Below, piece after piece: positions 30,009 through 38,620 of a DNA stretch of 64,000 nt. A program made the translations under genes and the position numbers. The notes beneath the pieces are model-generated. The model was not told the DNA's origin. It was given only the letters and a program-made list of their open reading frames with translations, and searched no databases. Position 1 is the stretch's first letter, and each line of letters opens with the position of its first letter. The stretch lies in assembly GCF_036346105.1 (NCBI RefSeq), contig NZ_CP107811.1, positions 5,599,501-5,663,500 of the forward strand. Direction: 5' to 3'. The stretch comes from Streptomyces sp. NBC_00539. GTDB taxonomy: Bacteria; Actinomycetota; Actinomycetes; Streptomycetales; Streptomycetaceae.

Positions 30009-31163
30009 ATGACGCAGGGCGGGGCAGCACGGCGTACGGTCCTGGGGGCCGCGGTCCTGGCGGCGGGCACCGGGATCACCGGACTGGCGGCAGGCCCGGC
30101 CGCCGCGGCCGGCGGCCACGAGGGCGGCTACCGGGACCTCCCCGTCCCCCTGATCGTCGGTCACCGCGGGTCCAGCGGCTACCGGCCCGAGCACACCCTG
30201 GGCTCCTACCAACTGGCCCTCGACCTCGGGGCCGACGTCATCGAGCAGGACCTCGTGCCCACCAAGGACGGTCATCTGGTCTGCCGTCACGAGAACGAGA
30301 TCGGCGGCACCACGGACGTCGCCGACCATCCCGGCTTCGCCTCCCGGCGGACCACCAAGTCCGTCGACGGGGTCTTGGTCACCGGCTGGTTCACCGAGGA
30401 CTTCACCCTCGCCGAACTCAAGACCCTGCGCGCGAAGGAACGTATCCCCGCCGTCCGCCAGCGCAACACGCTTTACGACGGCCGGTGGGACGTGCCCACC
30501 TTCGAGGAGGTGCTGCGCTGGGCCGACCAGGAGGGCCGCAGGCGCGGCAAGCGGGTCTGGCTGCACGTCGAGACCAAGCACCCGAGCTACTTCCGGGCAC
30601 TGGGCCTCGGTCTGGAGGAACCCCTCGCCAAGCTGCTGCGCCGCTACGGCCGCGACGGGAAGAACGCGCCGCTGTTCCTCCAGTCCTTCGAGCCGTCCAG
30701 CATCCAGCGGCTCTCCCGGCTGGTCTCCGCGCCCCGCGTGGTGCTGCTCGGGGCCGCCAACACCCGCCCCTGGGACTTCGAGCTGGCCAAGGACCCGCGC
30801 ACCGTCGCCGACCTCGTCACGCCCGAGGGCCTCAAGTGGATCGCCGGCTTCGCCCAGGGCATCGGCCCCACCCTCGACCTGATCGTGCCGCGCGACGCGG
30901 ACGGCAAGCTGGGCACCCCGACGGCCCTGGTGCGCGACGCCCACGCGCAGCGGCTGGTCCTGCACCCCTACACCGCGCGCAACGAGAACAGCTTCCTGCC
31001 GGCCGAGTACCGCAAGGGCACCGACCCGACCGCCTACGGGGACGCCTTCGGAGCCTTCCGCCGCTACTTCGAGCTCGGCATCGACGGCATCTTCACCGAC
31101 AACCCGGACACCGGGCTGCTGGCCGCCGAGGCCTTCCGGCCCGGGCGGGGCTCGCGCCCGTAG
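30009..31163 (+). CDS. Secreted glycerophosphodiester phosphodiesterase
   Basis: A 384-residue enzyme with a Tat-like signal (ARRTVLGAAVLAAGTG) and the GDPD core: GHRGSSGYRPEHT with catalytic histidine, and VIEQDLVPTKDG with metal-binding acids. The C-terminal GIDGIFTDNPD is also typical. It hydrolyses glycerophosphodiesters to glycerol 3-phosphate and alcohol outside the cell, providing phosphate or carbon. ATG 30009 follows AGGGAG. No PHO box was recognised upstream. Confidence 0.93.
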   Translation: MTQGGAARRTVLGAAVLAAGTGITGLAAGPAAAAGGHEGGYRDLPVPLIVGHRGSSGYRPEHTLGSYQLALDLGADVIEQDLVPTKDGHLVCRHENEIGGTTDVADHPGFASRRTTKSVDGVLVTGWFTEDFTLAELKTLRAKERIPAVRQRNTLYDGRWDVPTFEEVLRWADQEGRRRGKRVWLHVETKHPSYFRALGLGLEEPLAKLLRRYGRDGKNAPLFLQSFEPSSIQRLSRLVSAPRVVLLGAANTRPWDFELAKDPRTVADLVTPEGLKWIAGFAQGIGPTLDLIVPRDADGKLGTPTALVRDAHAQRLVLHPYTARNENSFLPAEYRKGTDPTAYGDAFGAFRRYFELGIDGIFTDNPDTGLLAAEAFRPGRGSRP

Positions 31164-31261
31164 CCCCACGCCCCGCCCATGGGCCCGCCCGTGGGCCGTG
31201 TCCCGCCCGCGGAGCCGACGCGGCGTCAACGAGCGGCCGCTGTTCCTCGTACGAGTGTGCT

Positions 31262-31288
31262 GTGCCCGGCGGGGAAACCGCCGGGCAC
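31262..31288 (+). terminator. Hairpin after the GDPD gene
   Basis: GTGCCCGGCGG (31262-31272) pairs perfectly with 31278-31288, with loop GGAAA. It lies 99 bases after the GDPD stop and 22 bases before the sigma-like gene. It may end GDPD transcription or shield the next gene. Confidence 0.6.
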
Positions 31289-31309
31289 GGCCGTCGCGTC
31301 CCGCCCGGC

Positions 31310-31858
31310 ATGGACGCGATGAAGGACACCGACCTCTTCGACGAGCTGGGCCCGCTGCTCTCCGCCGAAGCCGCCGCGGAGGCCCCGGCCGCCGGGGTCG
31401 ACGCCGCCGACCTGGAACAGGCCGTCTGGGTCAGGCTGCTCGAACGCGGCCCCGCCGCCCCGGGTCCGGCCGGCGCCGCGGCGGACGCCTCCGCCGAACG
31501 GGCCCGCTGGCTGCGCCGGGCGGTGCGCGCGGAGGCCCGCCGGGCCAGGCGGCGGGCGCTGCGCGAGGTGCCGTACGGGGCGCGGCCCGGCTGCGCCGGC
31601 GCCGACCCGGAGGACGCGGTGCTGCACGGGGAGCAGCGGCGGGTCCTCCGGTCGGCGGTCGCCCGGTTGCCCGGACGGTGCCCGGAACTCATAGGAGCAC
31701 TTTTGTCGCCGAGGGACCTCACGTACCGTGAAATCGCAGGAGAGTTGGGTATCTCACAAGGAAGTTTGGGGCCGGTGCGTTCCCGTTGCCTGGGATGTCT
31801 GCGCAGAATGCTGGCTGCAGAGGTTGCGGCTCCACGCCTGCGGGGAATGGAGCGGTAG
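31310..31858 (+). CDS. Short sigma-70-like protein with region 4 HTH
   Basis: A 182-residue protein from ATG 31310 (ATG 31319 is an alternative). The C-terminal part matches sigma region 4: VARLPGRCPELIGALL then TYREIAGELGISQGSLGPVR. The N-terminal part holds DLEQAVWVRLLE and an Arg-rich helix (RWLRRAVRAEARRARRRA), which look like shortened regions 2.2 and 2.4. Regions 2.1 and 2.3 are not clear. It may be a degenerate ECF-type sigma or an accessory regulator. No anti-sigma gene is adjacent. Confidence 0.65.
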   Translation: MDAMKDTDLFDELGPLLSAEAAAEAPAAGVDAADLEQAVWVRLLERGPAAPGPAGAAADASAERARWLRRAVRAEARRARRRALREVPYGARPGCAGADPEDAVLHGEQRRVLRSAVARLPGRCPELIGALLSPRDLTYREIAGELGISQGSLGPVRSRCLGCLRRMLAAEVAAPRLRGMER

Positions 31859-31895
31859 ACCAACGGGCTACCAGGTGAGCTGGAGGCATGCGCAC

Positions 31896-32402
31896 ATGGG
31901 TATGAGCGTGACCATTTCGGCGGCGGCCGCCGAGGACGTCGAGCAGATCTTCAAGCTCCAGTACCTGGCGTTCCAGCGCGAGGCCGAGCTGTACGGCAAC
32001 TACCGCATCCAGCCGCTCACCCAGACCCTCGACTCCCTCAAGTCGGAGCTCGCGACCGACACCGTGCTCGTGGCCCGGCTCGGCGACGAGGTCGTCGGCA
32101 CGGTGCGGGGCAACGTGGACGAGGACGGCACCGGCAAGATCGCCAAGCTGTGCGTCCACCCCCGGCTCCAGGGCCACGGGCTCGGCGCCCGGCTGCTGCG
32201 CGCGGTGGAGGAAGCCCTCGCGGGCAACAGCGGCACCAGCCGGTTCCGGCTGCACACCGGCCACAAGAGCGAGTCCAACCTGCGGCTCTACCGCAAGGCG
32301 GGCTACGTACGGGTCGGCGACCGGACCGCCTCCGACGGGGTCCACCTCGTCGTCCTGGAGAAGGAAGCGAAGGACGCGGCCGACTTCGCGGTCAGCGCCT
32401 GA
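31896..32402 (+). CDS. GNAT N-acetyltransferase
   Basis: A 168-residue protein with a complete GNAT core: KIAKLCVHPRLQGHGLGARL (acetyl-CoA loop Q-x-x-G-x-G/A) and a C-terminal YRKAGYVRVGDR strand. It should transfer acetyl to an amine; the substrate is unknown. ATG 31896 has GGAGG nine bases upstream; ATG 31902 is also possible. It begins shortly after the sigma-like gene and could be cotranscribed. Confidence 0.85.
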   Translation: MGMSVTISAAAAEDVEQIFKLQYLAFQREAELYGNYRIQPLTQTLDSLKSELATDTVLVARLGDEVVGTVRGNVDEDGTGKIAKLCVHPRLQGHGLGARLLRAVEEALAGNSGTSRFRLHTGHKSESNLRLYRKAGYVRVGDRTASDGVHLVVLEKEAKDAADFAVSA

Positions 32403-32426
32403 GCCCCTGTCAGGCCCTCTCGCGCG

Positions 32427-32870
32427 TCAGCGCTTCGCGCGCAGCCAGAGCATCCCGGTGACCGGCAGGATCACCGGGATGAACAGGTAGCCCATGCCGA
32501 ACTGCGACCACACGGTCGCGTCGGGGAACGCCTCGGGCCGCACCACGGTCCAGGTCCCGACGACGAGCACGCCGGTCAGCTCGGCGGCGCAGCACACCCG
32601 CGCCGCCTTGCGGGCCGTCTCCCCGCCCCGCACCAGCGAGTACGTGATGAAGACGTACACGAGCGCGGCCACCGCCGACAGCGAGTAGGGCAGCGGAGCC
32701 CGGTCGAACTCGGTGGAGATCTGGTACGCCGAGCGCGACACCGCGCCCACCGTGATCACCCCGTACAGCCACACCAGCAGCAGCCCCGGCCCGGAGACCA
32801 GCCGCTCGCGTCGCGCGGGCGCCCCGGCGGTGTCGGCCGCGGCGGTATCGGTGTCGGGCAGGTCAGGCAC
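32427..32870 (-). CDS. Four-span membrane protein, unknown
   Basis: A 147-residue protein with four hydrophobic segments, starting around residues 27, 62, 94 and 123. GTG 32870 overlaps the end of the upstream gene by eight bases and follows GGGGAA. A longer frame extends to 32927 but would overlap that gene further. It and the preceding gene form a two-gene operon of small membrane proteins of the same topology. No family function is recognised. Confidence 0.7.
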   Translation of the reverse strand: MPDLPDTDTAAADTAGAPARRERLVSGPGLLLVWLYGVITVGAVSRSAYQISTEFDRAPLPYSLSAVAALVYVFITYSLVRGGETARKAARVCCAAELTGVLVVGTWTVVRPEAFPDATVWSQFGMGYLFIPVILPVTGMLWLRAKR

Positions 32871-33231
32871 CGGCGGTTCCCCAGATGTCGTAGAGGCGTA
32901 CTTCGAGGACGGCGAGGACGACCGCACCGGCCGCCACCGTCACCGAGCCCCACTTCGTGCGTTCGGTGAGCGAGAGCAGCCCGGCCGCCGGGACCGCCGC
33001 GAAGGCGCCGAGCAGGTAGGCGACGAACAGCACCGTGCCCTGCTCCGGCTTCTCGCCCGAGCCCAGCTCGACCAGGCCGACCACCAGCTGGGCCAGGACC
33101 AGGACGGTCACCACGGCCATGCCGATGAAGTGCCAGTCCTTGGTCGGCTGGTTCCGCAGGGCGGCGAAACCGCACCAGGCGGCGAGGGCGAGGGCGGCCG
33201 CGCCGAGGGCGACCGTCAGGGCGTCGAGCAT
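32863..33231 (-). CDS. Four-span small membrane protein, unknown
   Basis: A 122-residue protein with four hydrophobic segments and short loops. ATG 33231 has no ribosome binding site, but TAATAC (complement of 33241-33246) lies nine bases upstream, giving an mRNA with at most two or three untranslated bases. A perfect palindrome GCGGAT-G-ATCCGC (33251-33263) lies just upstream of the -10. It overlaps and probably couples to the downstream membrane protein gene. Confidence 0.7.
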   Translation of the reverse strand: MLDALTVALGAAALALAAWCGFAALRNQPTKDWHFIGMAVVTVLVLAQLVVGLVELGSGEKPEQGTVLFVAYLLGAFAAVPAAGLLSLTERTKWGSVTVAAGAVVLAVLEVRLYDIWGTAGA

Positions 33232-33348
33232 GCTGCGAGGGTATTACGGGGCGGATGATCCGCTGCGCGCGCCCCTGTGGGGGACCCCGCTGAACGCTCG
33301 GTGCCCGCCCCGCCCTCCCGCTGTCCGTCCGGCATGCGACCCGATGGC

Positions 33349-33398
33349 GTCCGCTATGCGGACAGAATGGAACGCTGAGCCGATCGGTCTGGTTTACT
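33349..33398 (+). promoter_or_regulatory. Promoter region of the metNIQ leader
   Basis: TTTACT (33393-33398) lies seven bases before the ATG of the leader ORF at 33406, so the transcript should be leaderless. The -35 region is weak. A perfect dyad GTCCGC-TAT-GCGGAC (33349-33363) sits at about -45, where an activator or repressor could bind. Confidence 0.5.
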
Positions 33399-33405
33399 GG
33401 GGCCC

Positions 33406-33492
33406 ATGACCACGACGAGCAGCCGCACCCTTGCGACCGAGGCGACGATGACGCCCGGTGCTCGTTGTATGTGTCGAATGTGCGCCTTCTGA
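33406..33492 (+). CDS. Cys/Met-rich leader peptide upstream of metNIQ
   Basis: A 28-codon ORF ending in RCMCRMCAF: three Cys and two Met among its last eight residues, encoded TGT-ATG-TGT-CGA-ATG-TGC. It starts seven bases after a -10 hexamer and lacks a ribosome binding site, like known leaderless actinobacterial uORFs. It lies 204 bases before the methionine importer metN. Ribosome stalling at the Cys/Met run when sulfur amino acids are scarce would fit attenuation. A 7-base-pair hairpin follows at 33509-33530. The regulatory role is inferred. Confidence 0.7.
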   Translation: MTTTSSRTLATEATMTPGARCMCRMCAF

Positions 33493-33508
33493 GGGCCCCT
33501 TCCCCGCA

Positions 33509-33530
33509 GTCTCGCGCCCCGAAGCGAGAC
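33509..33530 (+). other. Hairpin downstream of the leader ORF
   Basis: GTCTCGC (33509-33515) pairs with GCGAGAC (33524-33530) around an 8-base loop, 16 bases after the leader stop codon. It has no T tract. It may be part of an attenuator or a translation-sensing structure before metN. The 33531-33696 stretch also contains the 10-base palindrome GTGCCGGCAC but no other gene. Confidence 0.4.
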
Positions 33531-33696
33531 CGGCCGAGCCCCGTGGACACCCTCGTGTGACACCCGGAAACGCTCCCGCCCCGCGCATGCGCCCGCCTCA
33601 CCCTTTTGTGACGGTGTGACCCGTATCGCGTGCCAGATGTTTGCCCCGTGCCGGCACACCCCGCTGCGCCGCGCACTCGACAGCGACGGAAATCCT

Positions 33697-34782
33697 GTGA
33701 TCACCACATCGGGCCTCACGAAGGTCTACCAGTCCCGTGGCCGCGAGGTCACCGCCCTGGACGGCGTCGACCTCCACGTAAAGGAGGGAGAGGTGTACGG
33801 GGTCATCGGCCAGAGCGGCGCCGGCAAGTCCTCCCTCATCCGCTGCGTGAACCTGCTGGAGCGCCCCACCAGCGGCACGGTGACCGTCGACGGCGTCGAC
33901 CTCACCGCGCTCGCCGGTCGCGGCCGCCGCGCCGGCAAGGAGCTCCGCCAGGCCCGCAGCCGCATCGGCATGGTCTTCCAGCACTTCAACCTGCTGTCCT
34001 CGCGCACCGTCCAGGGCAACATCGAGCTGCCCCTGGAGATCCTCGGCGTCTCCGGCCGCGAACGCTCCCGCAAGGCCGCCGAACTCCTCGACCTGGTCGG
34101 CCTCGCCGACAAGGCGAAGGCCTACCCCGGCCAGCTCTCCGGCGGCCAGAAGCAGCGCGTCGGGATCGCCCGCGCCCTGGCCGGCGACCCCAAGGTGCTC
34201 CTGTCCGACGAGGCCACCAGCGCCCTCGACCCCGAGACCACCCGCTCCATCCTCCAGCTGCTGCGCGACCTGAACCGCCAGCTCGGCCTGACCGTGCTGC
34301 TGATCACGCACGAGATGGACGTGGTCAAGGCCGTCTGCGACTCCGCCGCGCTGATGAAGGGCGGCCGGATCATCGAGTCCGGCACCGTCCCGGAACTGCT
34401 GGCCACCCCCGGCTCCGAACTCGCCGGCGAACTCTTCCCCGTCAGCGGCGCCGCCACCGGCCCCGACCGCACGGTCATCGACGTCACCTTCCACGGCGAG
34501 GCCGCGACCCGGCCGGTCATCTCCCAGCTCGCCCGGACGTACAACATCGACATCTCGATCCTGGGCGCGGCGATGGACACCGTCGCCGGCAAGCAGATCG
34601 GCCGGATGCGCATCGAGCTGCCCGGCCGCTACGAGGAGAACGTCGTCCCCGTCGGCTTCCTGCGCGAGCAGGGCCTCCAGGTCGACGTGGTCGAAGAGGA
34701 CGCGGACGCGGCGCGGGACGTGGACGAAGACGTGATCGCAGACGCCGAGCTCGCCGAGCTCGTCAAGGACGGTGCCAAGTGA
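33697..34782 (+). CDS. metN: Methionine ABC transporter ATP-binding protein
   Basis: A 361-residue ATPase. Walker A is GQSGAGKS, the ABC signature LSGGQKQR, and Walker B VLLSDEATSALD. The C-terminal NIL domain (about residues 270-345) binds methionine and inhibits transport when the cell is replete. GTG 33697 is chosen from family length; an in-frame GTG at 33616 would add 27 residues (including ACQMFAPC). It overlaps metI by four bases (GTGA). Confidence 0.95.
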   Translation: MITTSGLTKVYQSRGREVTALDGVDLHVKEGEVYGVIGQSGAGKSSLIRCVNLLERPTSGTVTVDGVDLTALAGRGRRAGKELRQARSRIGMVFQHFNLLSSRTVQGNIELPLEILGVSGRERSRKAAELLDLVGLADKAKAYPGQLSGGQKQRVGIARALAGDPKVLLSDEATSALDPETTRSILQLLRDLNRQLGLTVLLITHEMDVVKAVCDSAALMKGGRIIESGTVPELLATPGSELAGELFPVSGAATGPDRTVIDVTFHGEAATRPVISQLARTYNIDISILGAAMDTVAGKQIGRMRIELPGRYEENVVPVGFLREQGLQVDVVEEDADAARDVDEDVIADAELAELVKDGAK

Positions 34783-35447
34783 CCTGGTCGGAAATGCAGC
34801 CCCTGCTCACCCAGGGCACCTACGACACCCTCTACATGGTGCTGTGGTCGACGCTGGTCACCGTCGCCGGCGGACTGCCCATCGGCATCCTCCTCGTCCT
34901 CACCGACCGCGGCGGCCTGCTCCAGAACCAGCCGCTCAACAAGGCGCTCGGCGTGATCGTGAACATAGGCCGGTCGCTGCCGTTCATCATCCTGCTGATC
35001 GCGCTGATCCCCGTCACCACCGCCGTCGTCGGCACGTTCATCGGCCCCACCGCCATGATCGTGCCGCTCGCCATCGGCGCCGTCCCCTTCTTCGCCCGGC
35101 TCGTCGAGACGGCCGTCCGCGAGGTGGACCACGGCCTCGTCGAAGCCGTCGAGTCCATGGGCGGCGGTGTCCCGACCCTGGTCGGCAAGGTCCTGCTGCC
35201 GCAGGCCCTGCCCTCCCTGATCGCCGGCGTCACCACCACCGTCATCACCCTCGTCGGCTACTCGGCGATGGCGGGCGCGGTCGGCGGCGAAGGACTCGGC
35301 TCCAAGGCCATCACCTACGGCTTCCAGCGCTTCGAGACCGGGTTCATGGTCGCCACCGTCGTCGTGCTGATCGCACTCGTCACCGTGATCCAGCTGATCG
35401 GCGACGGCGTCGTACGTCTCCTCGCCCGCCGCGGCCGCACCACCTGA
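34779..35447 (+). CDS. metI: Methionine ABC transporter permease
   Basis: A 222-residue membrane protein with five spans and the cytoplasmic coupling motif region VEAVESMGGG. It forms the transport channel as a dimer with two MetN subunits. GTG 34779 overlaps the metN stop codon. The D/L-methionine role is assigned from the MetN NIL domain and the following NlpA-type lipoprotein. Confidence 0.95.
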   Translation: MTWSEMQPLLTQGTYDTLYMVLWSTLVTVAGGLPIGILLVLTDRGGLLQNQPLNKALGVIVNIGRSLPFIILLIALIPVTTAVVGTFIGPTAMIVPLAIGAVPFFARLVETAVREVDHGLVEAVESMGGGVPTLVGKVLLPQALPSLIAGVTTTVITLVGYSAMAGAVGGEGLGSKAITYGFQRFETGFMVATVVVLIALVTVIQLIGDGVVRLLARRGRTT

Positions 35448-35563
35448 GCCGTCACGGCCCCCCAGACCCACCCCCACAGAGCCCGCACTTGTCGTGCTTG
35501 GGCCACCACCCCGCAAGTCCTGCGCACGATCCGCGCACTTGCAAGCAAGGAAAGGCACTCTTC

Positions 35564-36427
35564 GTGCGTAAGAACATCAAGCTCACCGCCTTCGCCGCCG
35601 CCTCCGCCGCGCTCGCCCTCGGCCTCACCGCCTGCGGCAGCTCCTCGGACCCGTCCTCCACCAAGGCCGACGGCGGCAAGGTCGACGCGAGCAAGCCGCT
35701 CGTCATCGCGGCCTCCCCGAGCCCCCACGCCGACATCCTGAACTTCGTCAAGGACAAGCTGGCGGCCAAGGACGGGCTCAAGCTGGAGGTGAAGGAGTTC
35801 ACCGACTACGTCCTGCCCAACACCGCCACCGAGCAGGGCCAGGTCGACGGCAACTACTTCCAGCACAAGCCGTACCTCGACGACTTCAACAAGAAGAACG
35901 GCACCCACATCGTGCCCGTCGTCAACGTGCACCTGGAACCCCTCGGCCTCTACTCCAAGAAGGTCAAGGCCATCGGTGACATCAAGGCCGGCCAGACGAT
36001 CGCCGTCCCCAACGACACCACCAACGAGGGCCGCGCGCTCCAGCTGCTCGCCGCCAACAACCTGATCGCCCTCAAGGAGGGTGTCGGCACCGGCGCCAAG
36101 CTGTCCGACATCACCGACAAGAAGGGCCTGGAGTTCAAGGAGCTGGAGGCCGCCACGGTCCCGCGCGCCCTGAACGACGTCGACGCCGCCGTCATCAACG
36201 GCAACTACGCCCTGGAAGCCAAGCTCGCGCCCGCCAAGGACGCCCTGATCCTGGAGAAGGCCGACGGCAACCCCTACGCCAACTTCCTCGCGGTCAAGGA
36301 CGGCAACCAGAGCGACCCGCGCATCCAGAAGCTCGCCAAGCTCCTGAACTCCGACGAGGTCAAGAAGTTCATCGAGGACAAGTACCAGGGCTCGGTCACC
36401 CCGGCCTTCGGCGCTCCCGCGGCCTGA
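35564..36427 (+). CDS. metQ: Methionine-binding lipoprotein (NlpA family)
   Basis: A 287-residue lipoprotein with signal peptide and lipobox LTAC at about residues 21-24, so Cys24 is lipidated. The mature part is an NlpA-type binding protein (NYFQHKPYLDDFN, VPNDTTNEGRALQLL, VINGNYAL). It captures methionine outside the membrane for MetNI. GTG 35564 follows GGAAAGG. Two CCGCACTTG-like repeats lie in the 116-base gap after metI. A strong terminator follows. Confidence 0.95.
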   Translation: MRKNIKLTAFAAASAALALGLTACGSSSDPSSTKADGGKVDASKPLVIAASPSPHADILNFVKDKLAAKDGLKLEVKEFTDYVLPNTATEQGQVDGNYFQHKPYLDDFNKKNGTHIVPVVNVHLEPLGLYSKKVKAIGDIKAGQTIAVPNDTTNEGRALQLLAANNLIALKEGVGTGAKLSDITDKKGLEFKELEAATVPRALNDVDAAVINGNYALEAKLAPAKDALILEKADGNPYANFLAVKDGNQSDPRIQKLAKLLNSDEVKKFIEDKYQGSVTPAFGAPAA

Positions 36428-36441
36428 CCCGCCGGGGCTCG

Positions 36442-36476
36442 CGGCCCCGCCCGCCCCCACCGGGCGGGCGGGGCCG
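36442..36476 (+). terminator. Terminator after metQ
   Basis: A perfect 15-base-pair stem, CGGCCCCGCCCGCCC (36442-36456) with 36462-36476, around a 5-base loop. It begins 15 bases after the metQ stop. Confidence 0.85.
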
Positions 36477-36606
36477 GCGCCTGCCCGCATCCGGGCAGCC
36501 CGGCCCTGCACATCACCCTGCCGATGCTGCATGCTGTGGCCTACGACCCGCACGAACGGTCCCCCCGCACCACGGTCGCACCACGGTCTCAGGCATGGAG
36601 CTGCGC

Positions 36607-37308
36607 ATGACTACCACCTTCCCGGACGTCACCATCAGCACGGACCGGCTGGTGCTGCGCCCCTTCGAGGAAGAGGACGTCACCGCGCTCGCCGAGATGA
36701 TGAACGACGAGCAGGTCATCGCGTGGACCTCCGCCCCCCACCCCTACACCCGGGCCGACGCCCACGACTGGGCCACCCGGCGTTCGCACGCCGAACGCAC
36801 CGAGGGGCGCGGCATCGTCCTCGCCGTCACCGAGTTCCTCACCCACCGCCTCGTCGGCGCCGTGCACCTGCGCAACACCGACTGGCGCACCCGCAGCACC
36901 GAGGTCGGCTACCTCACCGCCCCCTGGGCCCGCGGCGAGGGCTACGCCAGCGAGTCCGTCCTCGCGGTCGCCCAGTGGCTGTTCAGCGACCGCCACTTCG
37001 AGCGCCTCGAACTGCGCACCGCCGCCGACAACGCCGCCTCCCAGCAAGTGGCCCAGAAGATCGGCTGCATCAGCGAGGGCGTCCTGCGCAGCGCGTGCAT
37101 AGTGCGCACCCAGACCGCGGACGGCTCCTGGGCCGAAACCCGCAGCGACCTCATCGTGTGGGGCCTGGTCCCCGAGGACCTCGACGAAGCCGGCGACTAC
37201 GACGACCCCGGATACGGCGAGCGGTACGAGTTCCGGGAGCGGGCCGAAGTGAGCGGCCACACGGCCGGCGCCGACCGGCGGCGGTCCTGGGCGCCGGAGG
37301 CGCTGTGA
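36607..37308 (+). CDS. RimJ/RimL-type N-acetyltransferase
   Basis: A 233-residue GNAT protein of the ribosomal-protein or small-molecule acetyltransferase type: TDRLVLRPFEEEDV at the N-terminus, then EVGYLTAPWARGEGYASE in the acetyl-CoA site and LRTAADNAASQQVAQKIG. ATG 36607 has GGAG six bases upstream; an in-frame ATG at 36595 would overlap that site. A tail of ~40 residues after the fold is acidic then Arg-rich. Substrate unknown. Confidence 0.87.
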   Translation: MTTTFPDVTISTDRLVLRPFEEEDVTALAEMMNDEQVIAWTSAPHPYTRADAHDWATRRSHAERTEGRGIVLAVTEFLTHRLVGAVHLRNTDWRTRSTEVGYLTAPWARGEGYASESVLAVAQWLFSDRHFERLELRTAADNAASQQVAQKIGCISEGVLRSACIVRTQTADGSWAETRSDLIVWGLVPEDLDEAGDYDDPGYGERYEFRERAEVSGHTAGADRRRSWAPEAL

Positions 37309-37387
37309 ACCGATGACCAGGTAGTCTCACCGTGCCCGCCCCGCCCGGCGAAGCTCCGCCTGCCCCCACCCCAGGAGACTGACGACG

Positions 37388-38620
37388 ATGGCCGACCGGG
37401 TCACGGTGATCGGCTGGGACGGCTCCGCGCTGACCGCGGCCGCCCGGTCCGCGCTCTCCGCCGCCACCCTGGTGGCCGGCGCCGCCCACCACCTCGCCCT
37501 GCCCGAGGTACCGCCCGCCGCCGAACGCATCCGCCTCGGCAGCGTCGGCCTCGCCGCCCGCCGGATCGCCGGCCACCGCGGCACCGCCGTCGTCTTCGCC
37601 GACGGCGACCCCGGCTTCTTCGGAGTCGTGCGCACCCTGCGCGCCCCCGAGTACGGCCTCGAAGTCGAGGTGGTCCCCGCCGTCTCCTCGGTCGCAGCCG
37701 CCTTCGCCCGCGCCGGGATGCCCTGGGACGACGCCCAGGTGGTCGTCGCCCACCCCCGGACCCTGCGCCGCGCCGTCAACGTCTGCCGCGCCCACCCCAA
37801 GGTCGCCGTCCTCACCTCGCCCGGCGCCGGGCCGGCCGAACTCGCCCTGCTCCTCGGCCCGGTCCACCGCACCTTCGTCATCTGCGAGGAACTGGGCACC
37901 ACCAGGGAACGGGTCACCGTCCTCACCTCCGACAAGGCGGCCGACCACAGCTGGCGCGACCCCAACGTCGTCATCGTCATCGGCGGCCAGGCCTCCGCCG
38001 CGGCCGAACCCGCCTGGCTGCTCGGCCAGAACGCGGCCCGCACCGCCGGACGCGGCTGGGCCCGGCCGCAGCCCGGCACCGGCGAAGGCGAGTCCGCCCC
38101 GCTGCGCGCCGCGCAGCTCGCCCGCCTCGGCCCCCGCCCCGGCGACCTCGTCTGGGACATCGGCGCCGGCTCCGGCGCACTCGCCGTGGACGCCGCCGCG
38201 TTCGGCGCCGCCGTCATCGCCGTCGACGCCGACCCCGGCGCGTGCGAACGCGTAACTGCCCTCGCCCGCACGCGCGGAGTGCTGGTCCAGGTCGTCGCCG
38301 GACGGGCACCCCTCGTACTCGAAGACCTGCCCGAACCCGACGTCGTACGCGTCGGCGCCGGGGGAGCGGAGGTGGTCTCCGCCGTCGCCGACCGCCGGCC
38401 CGAACGGATCGTCAGCCACGCCTCCACCCGCGACGAGGCGGAGGCCATCGGCCGCGCCCTCACCGAACACGGGTACGCCGTCGAATGCGCGCTGCTCCAG
38501 TCCGTCGGGCTCGACACCCGCACCTGGGACGAACAGGACCGTTCCGTCGTGTTTCTCCTGGCAGCCGAACGACCCCGAACTGCCCCGGCAGGCCCCGGCT
38601 CCGCCACCGGGGTAGGCTGA
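37388..38620 (+). CDS. cobL: Precorrin-6Y C5,15-methyltransferase (CbiE-CbiT fusion)
   Basis: A 410-residue fusion. Residues 1-~200 are a tetrapyrrole methyltransferase (CbiE) with GDPGFFGVVRTL. Residues ~240-400 are a Rossmann methyltransferase (CbiT) with the SAM motif VWDIGAGSGALAV. It methylates C5 and C15 and decarboxylates the acetate side chain in aerobic corrin synthesis. ATG 37388 follows AGGAG. It precedes the BluB-CobT gene, so this is part of a cobalamin locus. Confidence 0.93.
   Translation: MADRVTVIGWDGSALTAAARSALSAATLVAGAAHHLALPEVPPAAERIRLGSVGLAARRIAGHRGTAVVFADGDPGFFGVVRTLRAPEYGLEVEVVPAVSSVAAAFARAGMPWDDAQVVVAHPRTLRRAVNVCRAHPKVAVLTSPGAGPAELALLLGPVHRTFVICEELGTTRERVTVLTSDKAADHSWRDPNVVIVIGGQASAAAEPAWLLGQNAARTAGRGWARPQPGTGEGESAPLRAAQLARLGPRPGDLVWDIGAGSGALAVDAAAFGAAVIAVDADPGACERVTALARTRGVLVQVVAGRAPLVLEDLPEPDVVRVGAGGAEVVSAVADRRPERIVSHASTRDEAEAIGRALTEHGYAVECALLQSVGLDTRTWDEQDRSVVFLLAAERPRTAPAGPGSATGVG

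Noticed and set aside
33232-33696. SAM riboswitch upstream of metN
   Set aside because: No SAM-I or SAM-II style core was seen. The Cys/Met leader ORF explains the region better.
33616-33696. In-frame 27-residue N-terminal extension of MetN
   Set aside because: The family begins at the MITTSGL segment, and there is no ribosome binding site at GTG 33616. I note that the extension contains ACQMFAPC, so it is not fully excluded.
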